From Cytobacillus solani (lineage in GTDB: Bacteria; Bacillota; Bacilli; Bacillales; Cytobacillaceae): a DNA stretch of 64,000 nt. This document shows, piece by piece, positions 47,800 through 57,536 of this stretch (the first letter of the stretch is position 1; every line of letters starts with the position of its first letter). Below the pieces are notes generated by a model. The model ran no database searches, had not been told where the DNA came from, and worked only from the letters and a program-made list of their open reading frames with translations. Position numbers and translations under genes: made by a program. The stretch lies in assembly GCF_001420595.1 (NCBI RefSeq), contig NZ_LJIX01000006.1, positions 4,368,857 to 4,432,856 of the forward strand. Direction: 5' to 3'.

Positions 47800-49026
47800 C
47801 TATTGAAGTTTTTCAATCTTTAATCCTTTATTTTCAAGCAGCTTGATGATACTCATATCACCAAAGTAATGTCCAGCACCCACGACGACAAAATATGTTC
47901 CTTTTGAAGTACCTGTTAGATACTTTTCAATTTTATTCGCCATCCCCACATTTCTGTTATCAAACATTTCAGTCATATAGGCTTTGTATTCTGGGCTATT
48001 ATCAGGAACGCTAAATAGTAATTTTTCAATGGCAGCATCATCGCTCGTTTGCCATGCCTTTATAAGCGGTGCTAGTCCATCATTAGCATTATCAGTTTTT
48101 AAAGAGTCTTCAAGTAACTTGATTTGTACATCTTCTGAGAATCCAGACAGCATGTTGATTTGGAATTCTGCTCCCTCTAACTCAATGACCTTTTTATTAC
48201 CTGCATTAGACAAGAAATAATGATCAATTCCTAATTCAGCTTTATATTTAGGATCCATTGTTTTTAAACTATCTAAACTCATGCTTAAATACCAAGGTTT
48301 TAAATGCTTGATCTCGTTCATATCTCCACCATAGCTAACAAAGGTATCTGTTAGTTTCTTGTAAAGTTCCTTTGAGATATGATCCTCAATCGTTGAACCG
48401 TCTTCATAGACTGCCTTTTCAAGGATGGTCTGTTGGAATTCAAGAGGATTTAAGTTAAGGATATCTGCTTCTACAGCTAAATATTTGGATTCATTGAATG
48501 CTTTCATTATTTTTGAATTTAACGGATAAAATTCTTCGATTCCCAAATGTATGGAACCTAGCATATAAACCGTATTGCCATTCTTCTCTGCCTTCCAGAA
48601 GAATCCGCCCTCATTTTCAGCAACCTGTTCCGTCTTACAGCTAGCCGCTTTGAGCTCTGCTAGCTTTCGCTTGGAAGGAGTTTCGTATTTAATAGAGCTA
48701 TCTTTTTTGATATACTTGCCGCCGCCAACGCCATAAATATCACTGGTAGAAACATTTTTAAAAGAATAAACTCTATACTCACCTTTAACAGGGAGTGCTT
48801 TATCAGCTACTAGCTTATTGTCTTTTAAAGAGTATAACTTTGTTTCTTTTAAGATAGTAACCTTTCCTAATTGGCCACTCTTAAGTTCCGTTTTCCCCCA
48901 CATAACCTTTTTAGGAACACAGTTCTTTGCACTGTCCGATGCAGCAAATGCTGAACTGACTGAAAATGATGAAACGAGGAATACAGCCATGACAAGCATA
49001 GCAACACTCTTAAATATTTTTTTCAT
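47800..49026 (-). CDS. Secreted TraB/GumN family protein with an added N-terminal domain
   Basis: About 408 residues. Signal peptide (KKIFKSVAMLVMAVFLVSSF, cut after AFA). Residues 35-120 form a domain starting VMWGKTELKSGQLGKVTIL and ending IKYETPSKRKLAEL, also present at the end of the endolysin at 2123-3034. Residues 130-408 are the TraB/GumN domain: VYMLGSIHLGIEEFYPL, LAVEADILN and VVVGAGHYFGD, with the paired GxxH motifs thought to form a metal site. Members include plasmid pheromone-shutdown proteins and predicted peptidases; the function here is unknown. ATG 49026 has better ribosome spacing than 49032. Confidence 0.88.
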   Translation of the reverse strand: MKKIFKSVAMLVMAVFLVSSFSVSSAFAASDSAKNCVPKKVMWGKTELKSGQLGKVTILKETKLYSLKDNKLVADKALPVKGEYRVYSFKNVSTSDIYGVGGGKYIKKDSSIKYETPSKRKLAELKAASCKTEQVAENEGGFFWKAEKNGNTVYMLGSIHLGIEEFYPLNSKIMKAFNESKYLAVEADILNLNPLEFQQTILEKAVYEDGSTIEDHISKELYKKLTDTFVSYGGDMNEIKHLKPWYLSMSLDSLKTMDPKYKAELGIDHYFLSNAGNKKVIELEGAEFQINMLSGFSEDVQIKLLEDSLKTDNANDGLAPLIKAWQTSDDAAIEKLLFSVPDNSPEYKAYMTEMFDNRNVGMANKIEKYLTGTSKGTYFVVVGAGHYFGDMSIIKLLENKGLKIEKLQ

Positions 49027-49217
49027 TATCATTCTCTCCTCTCTAGTAAAAAATATACATTAATAGGAATCTATTAACAAATATACATGTTACCTTAATC
49101 TGACAGGAGTCTCAATACTATTAGTCTTTTTTTTTAAAAAAGTCTTACCTTAGATTTTCAAACAAGGTATATAATATTAACTTTGTTCCAACGTCCATTT
49201 CCCTTTATTGACCTGCA

Positions 49218-49246
49218 TAAATAAAGCCCATGATTTTTCATGGGCT
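49218..49246 (-). terminator. Terminator of the ABC transporter operon
   Basis: Stem AGCCCATG / CATGGGCT followed by TTATTTAT on the minus strand. Confidence 0.75.
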
Positions 49247-49270
49247 GACTAGGTACTTAACTACGATTCA

Positions 49271-49975
49271 TTAATGAATCACGTCTTTATTTTCTATATT
49301 ACGTATGGCTAAATAAGCAGTAATGGCTCCAATTACAGCGAGTGAAATCGGTATAAGGACAATGGAGTTTAAGGTAAAACCATTCATATTCTGACAGACA
49401 ATTAATACTATAAAAATGGAAGATATGATCGTAGTAGATCCGGAGAACTTTCTCATCCCAAAGTAGAGAGGAATAAGACTCATACAGCTTGCTGCTAAAG
49501 CATTCATTACAACACTTGCCGAATGTTTTCCTAAGCCTGATAATGTAAGCTGATCAGGGACCATTTGAGCAAATTGGTCTACCAAATAAAACCCGCCACC
49601 TACAAAAATATTAGCTGCTATTATATTTACGAACGTAAAAATAACAATAATAAGCAGTTTTGCCATTATAAGAAATTTGCGGTTAATAGGATACATAAAA
49701 AGGACTGTTATCGATTTATTTTTATATTCATTAATGACTAATCTTGAAATAAGTACCGCTGCAAATATAATAAATGTTGCTCTGATGAGTGTTTCGATCA
49801 GTTGCAATGCCATAGCATAATCTTCGAAAACTCTTGTGCCCTCCAACTTTTCCACATAGCTAATAAGGCAAATGACTCCTAGTATAATAACATTTGTAAT
49901 GAGTGAGCTTCGTACATATCCTCCCATTTTATACTTTTTCATTTCCAATTTAATTAATTTAAGCACTGATTCCAC
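49271..49975 (-). CDS. ABC-2 type transporter permease
   Basis: 234-residue permease with six predicted membrane segments, for example LIRATFIIFAAVLISRLVIN and LLIIVIFTFVNIIAANIFVG. It resembles permeases of bacitracin/lantibiotic protection transporters. It overlaps the ATPase gene by 17 bases and shares its fate with the two-component genes upstream. Confidence 0.85.
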   Translation of the reverse strand: MESVLKLIKLEMKKYKMGGYVRSSLITNVIILGVICLISYVEKLEGTRVFEDYAMALQLIETLIRATFIIFAAVLISRLVINEYKNKSITVLFMYPINRKFLIMAKLLIIVIFTFVNIIAANIFVGGGFYLVDQFAQMVPDQLTLSGLGKHSASVVMNALAASCMSLIPLYFGMRKFSGSTTIISSIFIVLIVCQNMNGFTLNSIVLIPISLAVIGAITAYLAIRNIENKDVIH

Positions 49976-50882
49976 CTCCGTTCAACAGCGTTAAGAAATG
50001 GTCTTCTAACGAACTATTCTTCTTATGGATAGATTCAATGATAATATCATTCAAAACGAATGTTTTTGTTATTTCACTTTGTGGTACGGAGGAATCATAC
50101 ACTCTAATTAAACGATTATCAATGACTCTAAAATTAGTAATCTTTAATATATGCTCTAATACAAATACGGATTTTCTGCAATCATTCGTTACAAACTCAA
50201 TAAATTCGGTATTCTTTTCACGAATCTGTTCCATCGCTACTTCCTCTATTAACTTCCCTTGGTTAATTACCCCAATTGTATCTGCTATTTGTTCAATCTC
50301 CCCTAAAATATGACTAGAAACTAAGATAGTTACCCCATATTCCGCACTTAATAATTTGAACAGGTCTCGAATTTCCTTTATTCCAACAGGATCCAGCCCA
50401 TTAATCGGTTCATCCAAGATAAGCAATTCCGGTTTCGTAACAATAGCTCTAGCAATGCCAAGTCTTTGTTTCATACCAAGAGAGAAGTCCTTCACTAACT
50501 TATCATCCACATTTTTCAAATGGACAAGATCCAGTGCTTCATCAATGGCCTTGCTTTCATGAAACCCCATATACTCACAATGAAGCTCCAAGTTTTTCTT
50601 TGCTGTAAGCTTTTCATAAAAGATTGGGTACTCAATAATCGTTCCCATCCTTCCTAAAAGATGATAGGAGTGATTCGTTAGTTTTTCACCAAATAGATCA
50701 ATTTCTCCACCCGTCGGTTTTACCAGATTTGTAATCATCCTCATGATCGTTGTTTTCCCCGCTCCATTCGGTCCAAGAAAACCATAGATTTCTCCTTTTT
50801 TAATATTCATATTGACATTCGATACAACTTCTTTACCCATATACGTCTTTGTTAATTGTGTAGTTCTTACAATGTAGGTCAT
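49959..50882 (-). CDS. ABC transporter ATPase (antibiotic-protection type)
   Basis: About 307 residues. Walker A LGPNGAGKTTIMRM, signature FSLGMKQRLGIARAI, Walker B LLILDEPINGLDP, then ILVSSHILGEIEQIADTI. The C-terminal ~90 residues are typical of BcrA-type ATPases. ATG 50882 follows AAAGGAG; the longer start is inside the site. Likely works with the permease to expel or shed a peptide antibiotic. Confidence 0.9.
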   Translation of the reverse strand: MTYIVRTTQLTKTYMGKEVVSNVNMNIKKGEIYGFLGPNGAGKTTIMRMITNLVKPTGGEIDLFGEKLTNHSYHLLGRMGTIIEYPIFYEKLTAKKNLELHCEYMGFHESKAIDEALDLVHLKNVDDKLVKDFSLGMKQRLGIARAIVTKPELLILDEPINGLDPVGIKEIRDLFKLLSAEYGVTILVSSHILGEIEQIADTIGVINQGKLIEEVAMEQIREKNTEFIEFVTNDCRKSVFVLEHILKITNFRVIDNRLIRVYDSSVPQSEITKTFVLNDIIIESIHKKNSSLEDHFLTLLNGGGISA

Positions 50883-51044
50883 TTTTGAATCTCCTTTCAT
50901 TTTTTCAGTGTCCTATCTATTGCCATAAGCTGTAGTGAAGATGGGGAGCATTATTCATGCATGGCTACAAATTCATTTCTTACTTTTAGATTAAGGAACA
51001 GAATTCACTTTTTCCTTACGCAATTCTTACAATTTTCTTAAGTT

Positions 51045-51086
51045 CAAATAAAGAGAACTCGTCGTTAACTTCCGAAACGAGTTCTC
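51045..51086 (-). terminator. Terminator/attenuator between sensor kinase and ABC genes
   Basis: Perfect 10-bp stem GAGAACTCGT / ACGAGTTCTC starting at the kinase stop codon and followed by TTTATTTG on the minus strand. The ABC genes therefore probably have their own promoter in 50900-51040. Confidence 0.8.
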
Positions 51087-51087
51087 C

Positions 51088-52035
51088 TTAATATGTCATT
51101 CGTTTTAATGTAAAAGAAAAAACTGTTTTCTCATAAGGTATACTGCTCAGCTGAATGGATCCACCCAATTTCTCAACTAACCTCTTAGTAATGGTAAGAC
51201 CTAATCCACTTCCTTGATAAAATTTATTCCTCGAATCCTCAAGAGTGTACATTCTTTCAAACACTCGATCTTTATACAGCTCATTTATGCCTTTTCCTCT
51301 GTCCCAAATATCTACATAAACAAGCTCCTCTTCATTTCGTAACGATAAACCAATCGTCCTTCCATCTTTCCCATGCTGAATAGCATTCGAAATGAGGTTA
51401 TTTAAAATTCGATCAAGAACTTCCAAATTACCCAATGCATAGATCGGAGAATCAGGAATTTCAATATGGACAGTAAACCCTTTAGCTGTTAAAACATCAT
51501 AATAATCTAATATGTTTTTTCTGCAAATCTCATTCATATGTACTCTTGTCATCGAAATATGTTTATCTTCAGCTTCCAATTTGGCCAAATCGAAAAACTT
51601 ATGGATCAGATCAATTACTTCAATTGTTTTTTTATGAACCTTAGATAATATAAGGCTCCTCTCCTCCTCGTTCATTTCACTATCTAGTTGGATCATTTCG
51701 ATGTAGCCTAATACAACCGTCAATGGCGTCTTTAAATCATGAGAAATATTAGAAATCATCTTTTTTATCGATTGCTCAGATTTTTTATAATTGGCTAATG
51801 CGTTTAGATTAACGTCTAACAGCTGATTTAATTCATTTACAAGGGCAATAAGTTCTTTATCGTCCGTGAAAAGCAGTACTTTTTCATTAGTAGAATTGGA
51901 TGTAATGTCATGTAATTTTCTTTGGATTTGCTTTAAATTCTTACTCCTCATTTTATTCGTTTTATATTGAACAAAGATGATTAAACATAAAATTAGGATG
52001 ATAATAAGTAAAAAGATTGCCATATTATCGGCCAT
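51088..52035 (-). CDS. Sensor histidine kinase
   Basis: 315 residues from the preferred ATG 52035, overlapping the response regulator by 11 bases. One N-terminal membrane helix (AIFLLIIILILCLIIFVQYK) and no extracellular sensor domain. HisKA with His99 (ISNISHDLKTPLTVVLGY), then HATPase boxes NLISNAIQHGKDG and DRGKGINELY. Such kinases often get their signal from the partner transporter, encoded next to it here. Confidence 0.92.
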   Translation of the reverse strand: MADNMAIFLLIIILILCLIIFVQYKTNKMRSKNLKQIQRKLHDITSNSTNEKVLLFTDDKELIALVNELNQLLDVNLNALANYKKSEQSIKKMISNISHDLKTPLTVVLGYIEMIQLDSEMNEEERSLILSKVHKKTIEVIDLIHKFFDLAKLEAEDKHISMTRVHMNEICRKNILDYYDVLTAKGFTVHIEIPDSPIYALGNLEVLDRILNNLISNAIQHGKDGRTIGLSLRNEEELVYVDIWDRGKGINELYKDRVFERMYTLEDSRNKFYQGSGLGLTITKRLVEKLGGSIQLSSIPYEKTVFSFTLKRMTY

Positions 52036-52726
52036 CCCACTTGTAGCCAATACCCCAAAGCGTTTTGATATACTTTGATTCGGATGGATCATCTTCTATT
52101 TTTTCCCTTAGCCTTCGGATATGGACATTAATTACGTTTTCATCACCGAAATAGTCATCATTCCAAACGAGGTTGTAAAGTTGTGCTTTTGTAAATACAC
52201 GCTTTTGATTTGTAATAAATAGTTTTAACAGCTCAAATTCCTTTGCTGTAAGCTTAAGCTCTTGTTTCCCTTTAAAAACAGAGTAATTGTTTATGTCTAC
52301 TCTCAATTCACCAAATGTAATTTCATTCTTACTTTCTCCACAATCTTCATAATTAGAATACTTTGTTGCCCGCCGGATGGCTGCTTTTATTCTTGCTGAC
52401 AGCTCTAGCAAAGAAAACGGTTTGGCTATATAATCATCTGCACCGAAGCCCAGCCCTAACGCTTTATCAATATCACTGTCTTTCGCAGACATTATTAATA
52501 TTGGAATCGAGCTTTTTTCTCGAATGATCTTGATTGCTTCAATTCCATCTAACTTCGGCATCATGATGTCAATTAAGATAAGATCAAATGCTTCTTTCAT
52601 AAACATAGATACTCCATCTTCCCCATTACATGCGATTGACACATCAAAGCCTTCCTTGGTTAAATAGCTTTTTACCATTTCACTAATCGAAAGATCATCA
52701 TCAACAAGTAATAGCCGATGCTTCAT
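52025..52726 (-). CDS. OmpR-family response regulator
   Basis: 233 residues. Receiver domain with phosphoryl-acceptor Asp53 (LILIDIMMPKLDG), the acidic pair VDDD, and Lys in LIMSAKDSD; then a winged-helix DNA-binding domain ending in HIRRLREKIEDDPSESKYIK. ATG 52726 follows AGGGAGAAG. It probably controls the ABC transporter genes downstream. Confidence 0.93.
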   Translation of the reverse strand: MKHRLLLVDDDLSISEMVKSYLTKEGFDVSIACNGEDGVSMFMKEAFDLILIDIMMPKLDGIEAIKIIREKSSIPILIMSAKDSDIDKALGLGFGADDYIAKPFSLLELSARIKAAIRRATKYSNYEDCGESKNEITFGELRVDINNYSVFKGKQELKLTAKEFELLKLFITNQKRVFTKAQLYNLVWNDDYFGDENVINVHIRRLREKIEDDPSESKYIKTLWGIGYKWDGR

Positions 52727-52922
52727 AGTCTCTTCTCCCTGCTCTTTAAGTTTTCTATTCACCTGTTCTCCTATTTACTAATTTCTTATTTTAATAGTAC
52801 AGATATTTAACATTTTTTGTCGATTGTTTTTTTACGGTTTTTTTCTCTACTAGAAATTTTTAGAGGTAAATTCGATGCACACTTCGGTAAATCTAACTGA
52901 TAAGCCAAATAGGCAGTTGTTA

Positions 52923-52953
52923 TAAAAAAAACAGATGCTGGCTCGCATCTGTT
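52923..52953 (-). terminator. minJ terminator
   Basis: Stem AACAGATGC / GCATCTGTT followed by a run of eight T residues on the minus strand. Confidence 0.9.
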
Positions 52954-53031
52954 TTATTACCATTGATAAATTATGTTCTTGTCTCTATGGTTTCCATCTT
53001 CCAATTTATTTGACTGAATAAATCTCTTACG

Positions 53032-54237
53032 TTAAACCGCTTCACTGCCCCTATTCCTCTCCTCCTGCACAAAAAGGATGCCGAGCTCATGATGATCGCC
53101 TTCATATAAAGCACGCTGGGCAAAGCGAATTTGTCCATTTGTATCAAGCACTTCCAGCTTACAATGAGCACGGTTCTTCAGAAGGGCTTCATAGAAGCCG
53201 ATTTTGTCATGGACATGAATCCCATTCACCTTCGTAACTATCTCTCCAACCTTTAATCCCATAGAACTAGCTGGAGATTGCGGAATAATCCCTAAAACCA
53301 TCACACCATGATTTCTTTTCGAAAAAAAGAAAGGACGATTTTCGTCTGCCATTCTCTGTCTTAATGTAATAATCTCCCTGCTAACAATCGCAATGGTTAC
53401 GACCGCAATCGAAGCAATTGGCGACCAATAGCCGGCAATGGATAAGAGTAAGATAATCGAGCCAAGCCAAATCACTTTTTTCCCAGTTGCCTTTATCGCA
53501 TTGCTTGGAAGGTTTCCTTGAATTTGCTGGAAAAAGCCGATAGCAAACGGGACTAGAAGGATAGAATACGAATGCCCAGCTATTGAGAAAACGGGCCACC
53601 ATTCAAAAGGACTCTTAAGTACTTCACCTGGAATGACCAAAAACAGTGGGATCATCCATAGCCGTTTTACCTCATGGATCCCAACCCTTTGGCCTCTTTT
53701 GCTTTTTATTAGCTTAGGAGAGGTTCCCTTTCGCGCATTTTTGAAAATAAGAATTCCTTCCCCAATCAATAGCAAGGCTAAAAGGACAGCGATTGCTGGA
53801 AAAACAGATGGCTTCGCATCAGAAATAGATGTGAAGATAGATGGAAGCGGCCATTCTTGTTCGACCGCAAAGATTGTTGCAAAAAAGGCAAACCCTAACG
53901 TATAAGCGGGTGCCATCCAGCGAATCTTTGTTGTGAAACTCCACAATATGGTTAATATCGCTGTAAAGACAATGGTTTCCAGCGGAATAACAAGACCTGC
54001 CGCAATTGAAATCAGAGACAATACAACTCCAATGAATAAACCTAGCGGAAGGAGCTGTCTCAGCTCAAAGTATGCATTCTCCGCTCGAACATGAAAATTG
54101 CCCCTCTCTCGTTTCACCCGGGAAACGCCTAAAATAGCAGCTAAAAAGAAGAGATAATAGAATACAGGATGAAGAAAAAACTTACCCGCTCCCTTTGCGA
54201 TTTCAATCAGCCATTCTTGAGCCACCATAGCCACCAA
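53032..54237 (-). CDS. minJ: Cell-division topology determinant MinJ (PDZ membrane protein)
   Basis: 401 residues: about eight membrane segments in the first 300 residues, then a C-terminal PDZ domain (GIIPQSPASSMGLKVGEIVT, VNGIHVHDKIGFYEALLKN). In B. subtilis MinJ bridges DivIVA and MinCD at poles and septa, blocking extra divisions. Position next to ctpB and ftsEX is the same as in B. subtilis, apart from the inserted metal-uptake genes. The start at 54237 (MVAMVAQEW) has an alternative ATG three codons in. Confidence 0.9.
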   Translation of the reverse strand: MVAMVAQEWLIEIAKGAGKFFLHPVFYYLFFLAAILGVSRVKRERGNFHVRAENAYFELRQLLPLGLFIGVVLSLISIAAGLVIPLETIVFTAILTILWSFTTKIRWMAPAYTLGFAFFATIFAVEQEWPLPSIFTSISDAKPSVFPAIAVLLALLLIGEGILIFKNARKGTSPKLIKSKRGQRVGIHEVKRLWMIPLFLVIPGEVLKSPFEWWPVFSIAGHSYSILLVPFAIGFFQQIQGNLPSNAIKATGKKVIWLGSIILLLSIAGYWSPIASIAVVTIAIVSREIITLRQRMADENRPFFFSKRNHGVMVLGIIPQSPASSMGLKVGEIVTKVNGIHVHDKIGFYEALLKNRAHCKLEVLDTNGQIRFAQRALYEGDHHELGILFVQEERNRGSEAV

Positions 54238-54342
54238 CCTCTATTAATAAATTTCCATAAGAAATATTCGATGTTTCCAATATCTATTACTCTTTATTCT
54301 ACCAAAATGTCCACACAAAACCTATTGCAAGATAAAATAAAT

Positions 54343-54368
54343 AAAGAAAACTCGCCGATTGGCGAGTC
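54343..54368 (-). terminator. Terminator of the DUF364-FmdE-ABC operon
   Basis: Stem ACTCGCC / GGCGAGT followed by TTTTCTTT on the minus strand. Confidence 0.8.
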
Positions 54369-54386
54369 TTGAAAAAACGAAGACAG

Positions 54387-54402
54387 AGGTGCAGCTGCAC
54401 CT
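54387..54402. other. 16-bp perfect palindrome upstream of minJ
   Basis: AGGTGCAGCTGCACCT, a loop-less perfect palindrome between the ABC operon end and the minJ start. It may be an operator; no regulator can be named. Confidence 0.4.
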
Positions 54403-54512
54403 ATACTTATTTCCTTATGTTTTTGACAACGTCGAATAAACTTTTTGCTGAAGATTTCTACTTTCTTCACGTGCAAAAAATGGCAAGAAAATATCTCTTG
54501 CTATCTCTTAGA

Positions 54513-55646
54513 TTATTTTAATGTCGAGCGGGAAAGGAGTTCTCCTGCTTCTTCATCCGTTAAATCATAATGATAGAACATACGATAAAATTCTTTTGTT
54601 TCTTTAATCATATCGTATGTATATAAATTAGGGTAAATGAGATTTCCTAGCCACTTCATACCTAATACTCGGTTAACGGATGGCGGAAAGCCTAGCCAAT
54701 TATACGGTCCTTCTGGAACTTCATAGATTTTACTAGATTGAACCGCTTTTAAATCTTTCCATAATGGGTCACCTGCTGTAACCTCTTCATAAACACTATC
54801 AGGTGCAAAAATAATGACTTCTGGCTGCCAAAGCAGCAGCTGTTCCATTGAGACTTCATTTCCTCCCCCTTTGCTTGCTGCTTGATCCAATACGGCTACA
54901 TTTTCTACACCTACAAAGTCAAATATTTCCGCATGGAAAGAGCCTTTTCCATTCGTATTCAATCCATTGTCACCTATTCCATAAAATAGGGTGACAATCT
55001 CCTTCTCTGGAATTGAAGAGGAAATTTCTTTTGCATCATTTATGGCAGCTTCACTATAAGATGTAAGTGCCTCTGCCTGTTCCTTTTCATTTAGAATATC
55101 ACCTAAAATTTGATAAGATTGAGGAATGGTATCTAATTTTGCTTCAACAAATATAGTAGGGATGCCTGTGCTCTTTTGGATTTCATCCATATCCTCTTTA
55201 ACCGTTTTCTTCGCTTCCCCAATATCAATAATGACATCTGGCTTCGCTGCAATTAATGCCTCTAAATTAAACGTGTCCCCGTAAAACATGCCAAATGTAG
55301 GAAGATCTAATATCTTTTGATCAAAATATTTCGCTTCAGCCTCCCCAGGTTTTCTCGCCCAGCCTATTAACTTTTTAGGTGCAATTGAATATAATACCAT
55401 TTGAGCTAAAGGTCCAGATGGGGCAACTTTTGTTATATTAGCCGGAATTTCAACTTCTCGTCCAACAGAATCAGTAAATTTACGTGTAGTTTGTTCTTCT
55501 GACTGTTTTGATTCCTTCTCTTGAATTTCCTGATTTTCCTCATCTGCTGCTTTTTTGGCAGAATTATTTGAGTTGCAGCCAGCCATTCCTCCTATTACAA
55601 ACATAATTACTAAAAATAATAAACTCATTTTTCTAACTTGATTCAT
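54513..55646 (-). CDS. FecB/BtuF-like substrate-binding lipoprotein
   Basis: 377-residue periplasmic-binding-protein-like lipoprotein (type III fold). Signal peptide with lipobox GGMAGC, Cys24. The binding domain has VGREVEIPANITKVAPSGPL and LIAAKPDVIIDIGEA and a conserved GNLIYPNLY near the end. This family carries siderophores, haem, cobalamin, or, in the Haemophilus MolABC case, molybdate/tungstate. Last gene of the five-gene operon. Confidence 0.88.
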   Translation of the reverse strand: MNQVRKMSLLFLVIMFVIGGMAGCNSNNSAKKAADEENQEIQEKESKQSEEQTTRKFTDSVGREVEIPANITKVAPSGPLAQMVLYSIAPKKLIGWARKPGEAEAKYFDQKILDLPTFGMFYGDTFNLEALIAAKPDVIIDIGEAKKTVKEDMDEIQKSTGIPTIFVEAKLDTIPQSYQILGDILNEKEQAEALTSYSEAAINDAKEISSSIPEKEIVTLFYGIGDNGLNTNGKGSFHAEIFDFVGVENVAVLDQAASKGGGNEVSMEQLLLWQPEVIIFAPDSVYEEVTAGDPLWKDLKAVQSSKIYEVPEGPYNWLGFPPSVNRVLGMKWLGNLIYPNLYTYDMIKETKEFYRMFYHYDLTDEEAGELLSRSTLK

Positions 55647-55696
55647 TAAACGCTTCCTCCATATTGAATTAAATTCCTATTTAACCTAGGAAACTA

Positions 55697-56488
55697 TTAA
55701 GTTTGCCTATTCATTAGATTCGGAACAATGACTCGGATATCCCCAGCCTCTGTCTTGATGTCCTCGAGCTTAACATGTACGCCATATAATTGCTCTAGCA
55801 ATGCCTCTGTCACTATTTCTTTCGGGCAGCCGCTTTGAATAATCTTCCCATTGAACATCATTAGTACCTTTGTTCCATATAAAAAGGCATGTTCTGGATT
55901 ATGTGTTGATAAAATGACAATATATCCCTCTTTCGCAAGTTTCTTTACATGCATCATCACACGAATTTGATTCCCATAATCAAGATTGGCTGTCGGCTCA
56001 TCCATCACAAGAATCTTTGCCTTTTGCACAATGGCACGTGCAATTAAAGCTAACTGTCTTTCACCCCCGCTGATTTCTGCATATCCACGGTTACGCAAAT
56101 GAGAAATTCCAAGCATATCCAATGCGTGCAGCGCTTCCTTTTCATCCTCTATATTCGGATTGGAAACACCTTTAAGATGGATTGTTCGGCCCATTAATAC
56201 TGTATTTAAAACAGTAAAGTTGAAAGTTGGATGATGAGATTGCGGAATGTAAGCAATCTTCTTTGCAAGCTCCGCTATTCCCATCTTTTTAATATTCTTC
56301 CCTTCTATCAAGATCTCACCTTGATACCCTTTTGTTAGTCCGAGCATGCAGCGGAATAATGTACTTTTCCCAACACCATTTGGACCAAGGACACAAATCA
56401 GGTTTTTAGAATGGGCAGAGAAGGTGATGTTATCCAATATTTTTCTTTGCTTATAATTAAAGCTTAGTTCCTTCACTACTATCATCAT
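55697..56488 (-). CDS. FecE/BtuD-like ABC ATPase
   Basis: 263 residues. Walker A LGPNGVGKSTLFRC, Q-loop YIPQSHHPTFNFTVLNTVLM, signature ISGGERQLALIARAI, Walker B ILVMDEPTANLDYGNQ, H-loop STHNPEHAF. It overlaps the permease gene by four bases. Energises uptake through the FecCD permease. Confidence 0.92.
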   Translation of the reverse strand: MMIVVKELSFNYKQRKILDNITFSAHSKNLICVLGPNGVGKSTLFRCMLGLTKGYQGEILIEGKNIKKMGIAELAKKIAYIPQSHHPTFNFTVLNTVLMGRTIHLKGVSNPNIEDEKEALHALDMLGISHLRNRGYAEISGGERQLALIARAIVQKAKILVMDEPTANLDYGNQIRVMMHVKKLAKEGYIVILSTHNPEHAFLYGTKVLMMFNGKIIQSGCPKEIVTEALLEQLYGVHVKLEDIKTEAGDIRVIVPNLMNRQT

Positions 56489-57516
56489 CGTCTATTACCC
56501 TCTCGTAAGATCAAATACATAAAAAATGGGGCTCCAACGAAAGCTGTTAATATGCCTAATGGAATCTCCTGTGTAGCTAATAACCTTGAGAAATTATCAA
56601 CAATTAATAAGAAACTTGCTCCAAGCAACATGGATGCTGGAATTAAAACACGATAATCAGAACCAACTATCATGCGTGTAAAATGAGGAATGACGAGACC
56701 AACCCAACCAATCATTCCACTAACAGATACACTTGCTGTTGTTGCCAAAGTGGCACATGCAATAACGAGAATACGAATGACTTTCGTATTCACCCCCATT
56801 GTTTGCGCCTCTTCCTCGCCCATTGTCATAACATTTAATTTCCATCGCAAGAACATTAACGGAATTAATCCCAACAATATAGGGATTGCACTTAGCAGTA
56901 AGTCTTGCTGGCGTATCGATGATAAACTTCCCATTAGCCAATAGGTAATGGCAGGGAGTTCATTATTCGGGTCTGCTACGAGTTTAATGAAAGAAAGACC
57001 AGCAGAGAATAAAGAACCTACCATTATACCTGTTAGAATAAGACTGAGTGACGGATTATTCTTTACACTTGAACTGATTACCCATACTAAGAATACTGTC
57101 AGCATCCCAAAGAAAAATGCCGATAGGGCAATACTGTATTTACTTAAGCCAAGAAGGATGGCTAGTGCTGCACCAAATCCTGCTCCAGCAGAAGCACCTA
57201 ATAGGTCAGGTGAGACCATCGGATTTTGAAATAATCCCTGATAAGCTGCCCCTGCACAAGATAAGGCAGCCCCGATCATAACAGCTGCTAAAATCCTCGG
57301 AAGACGTATTTGAAAAATGACTGTTTCTACCTCAATGGTCCAAGATGGTTCAAATGGAATAACCTTTGAAGCGAAAACCTTAAACAATTCTAACGGCCCG
57401 ACTGGATATCTTCCAAGGGCGAAAGATAATATGAAACAACAAATAAGAAGGATAGCTAAAATAAAAAGCTTTCCCCGATACTCTCTAATAAAAGATGCTT
57501 TACTTAACTCGCCCAT
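56485..57516 (-). CDS. FecCD/BtuC-family permease
   Basis: 343-residue type II importer permease with about ten membrane helices. Typical segments: LPRILAAVMIGAALSCAGAA, FQNPMVSPDLLGASAGAGFG and GWVGLVIPHFTRMIVGSDYR, the last being the ATPase-contact loop. It overlaps the ATPase gene by four bases and follows the FmdE gene by 20 bases. Confidence 0.93.
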   Translation of the reverse strand: MGELSKASFIREYRGKLFILAILLICCFILSFALGRYPVGPLELFKVFASKVIPFEPSWTIEVETVIFQIRLPRILAAVMIGAALSCAGAAYQGLFQNPMVSPDLLGASAGAGFGAALAILLGLSKYSIALSAFFFGMLTVFLVWVISSSVKNNPSLSLILTGIMVGSLFSAGLSFIKLVADPNNELPAITYWLMGSLSSIRQQDLLLSAIPILLGLIPLMFLRWKLNVMTMGEEEAQTMGVNTKVIRILVIACATLATTASVSVSGMIGWVGLVIPHFTRMIVGSDYRVLIPASMLLGASFLLIVDNFSRLLATQEIPLGILTAFVGAPFFMYLILREGNRR

Positions 57517-57536
57517 GACGGCCTCCTAGTTTATCC

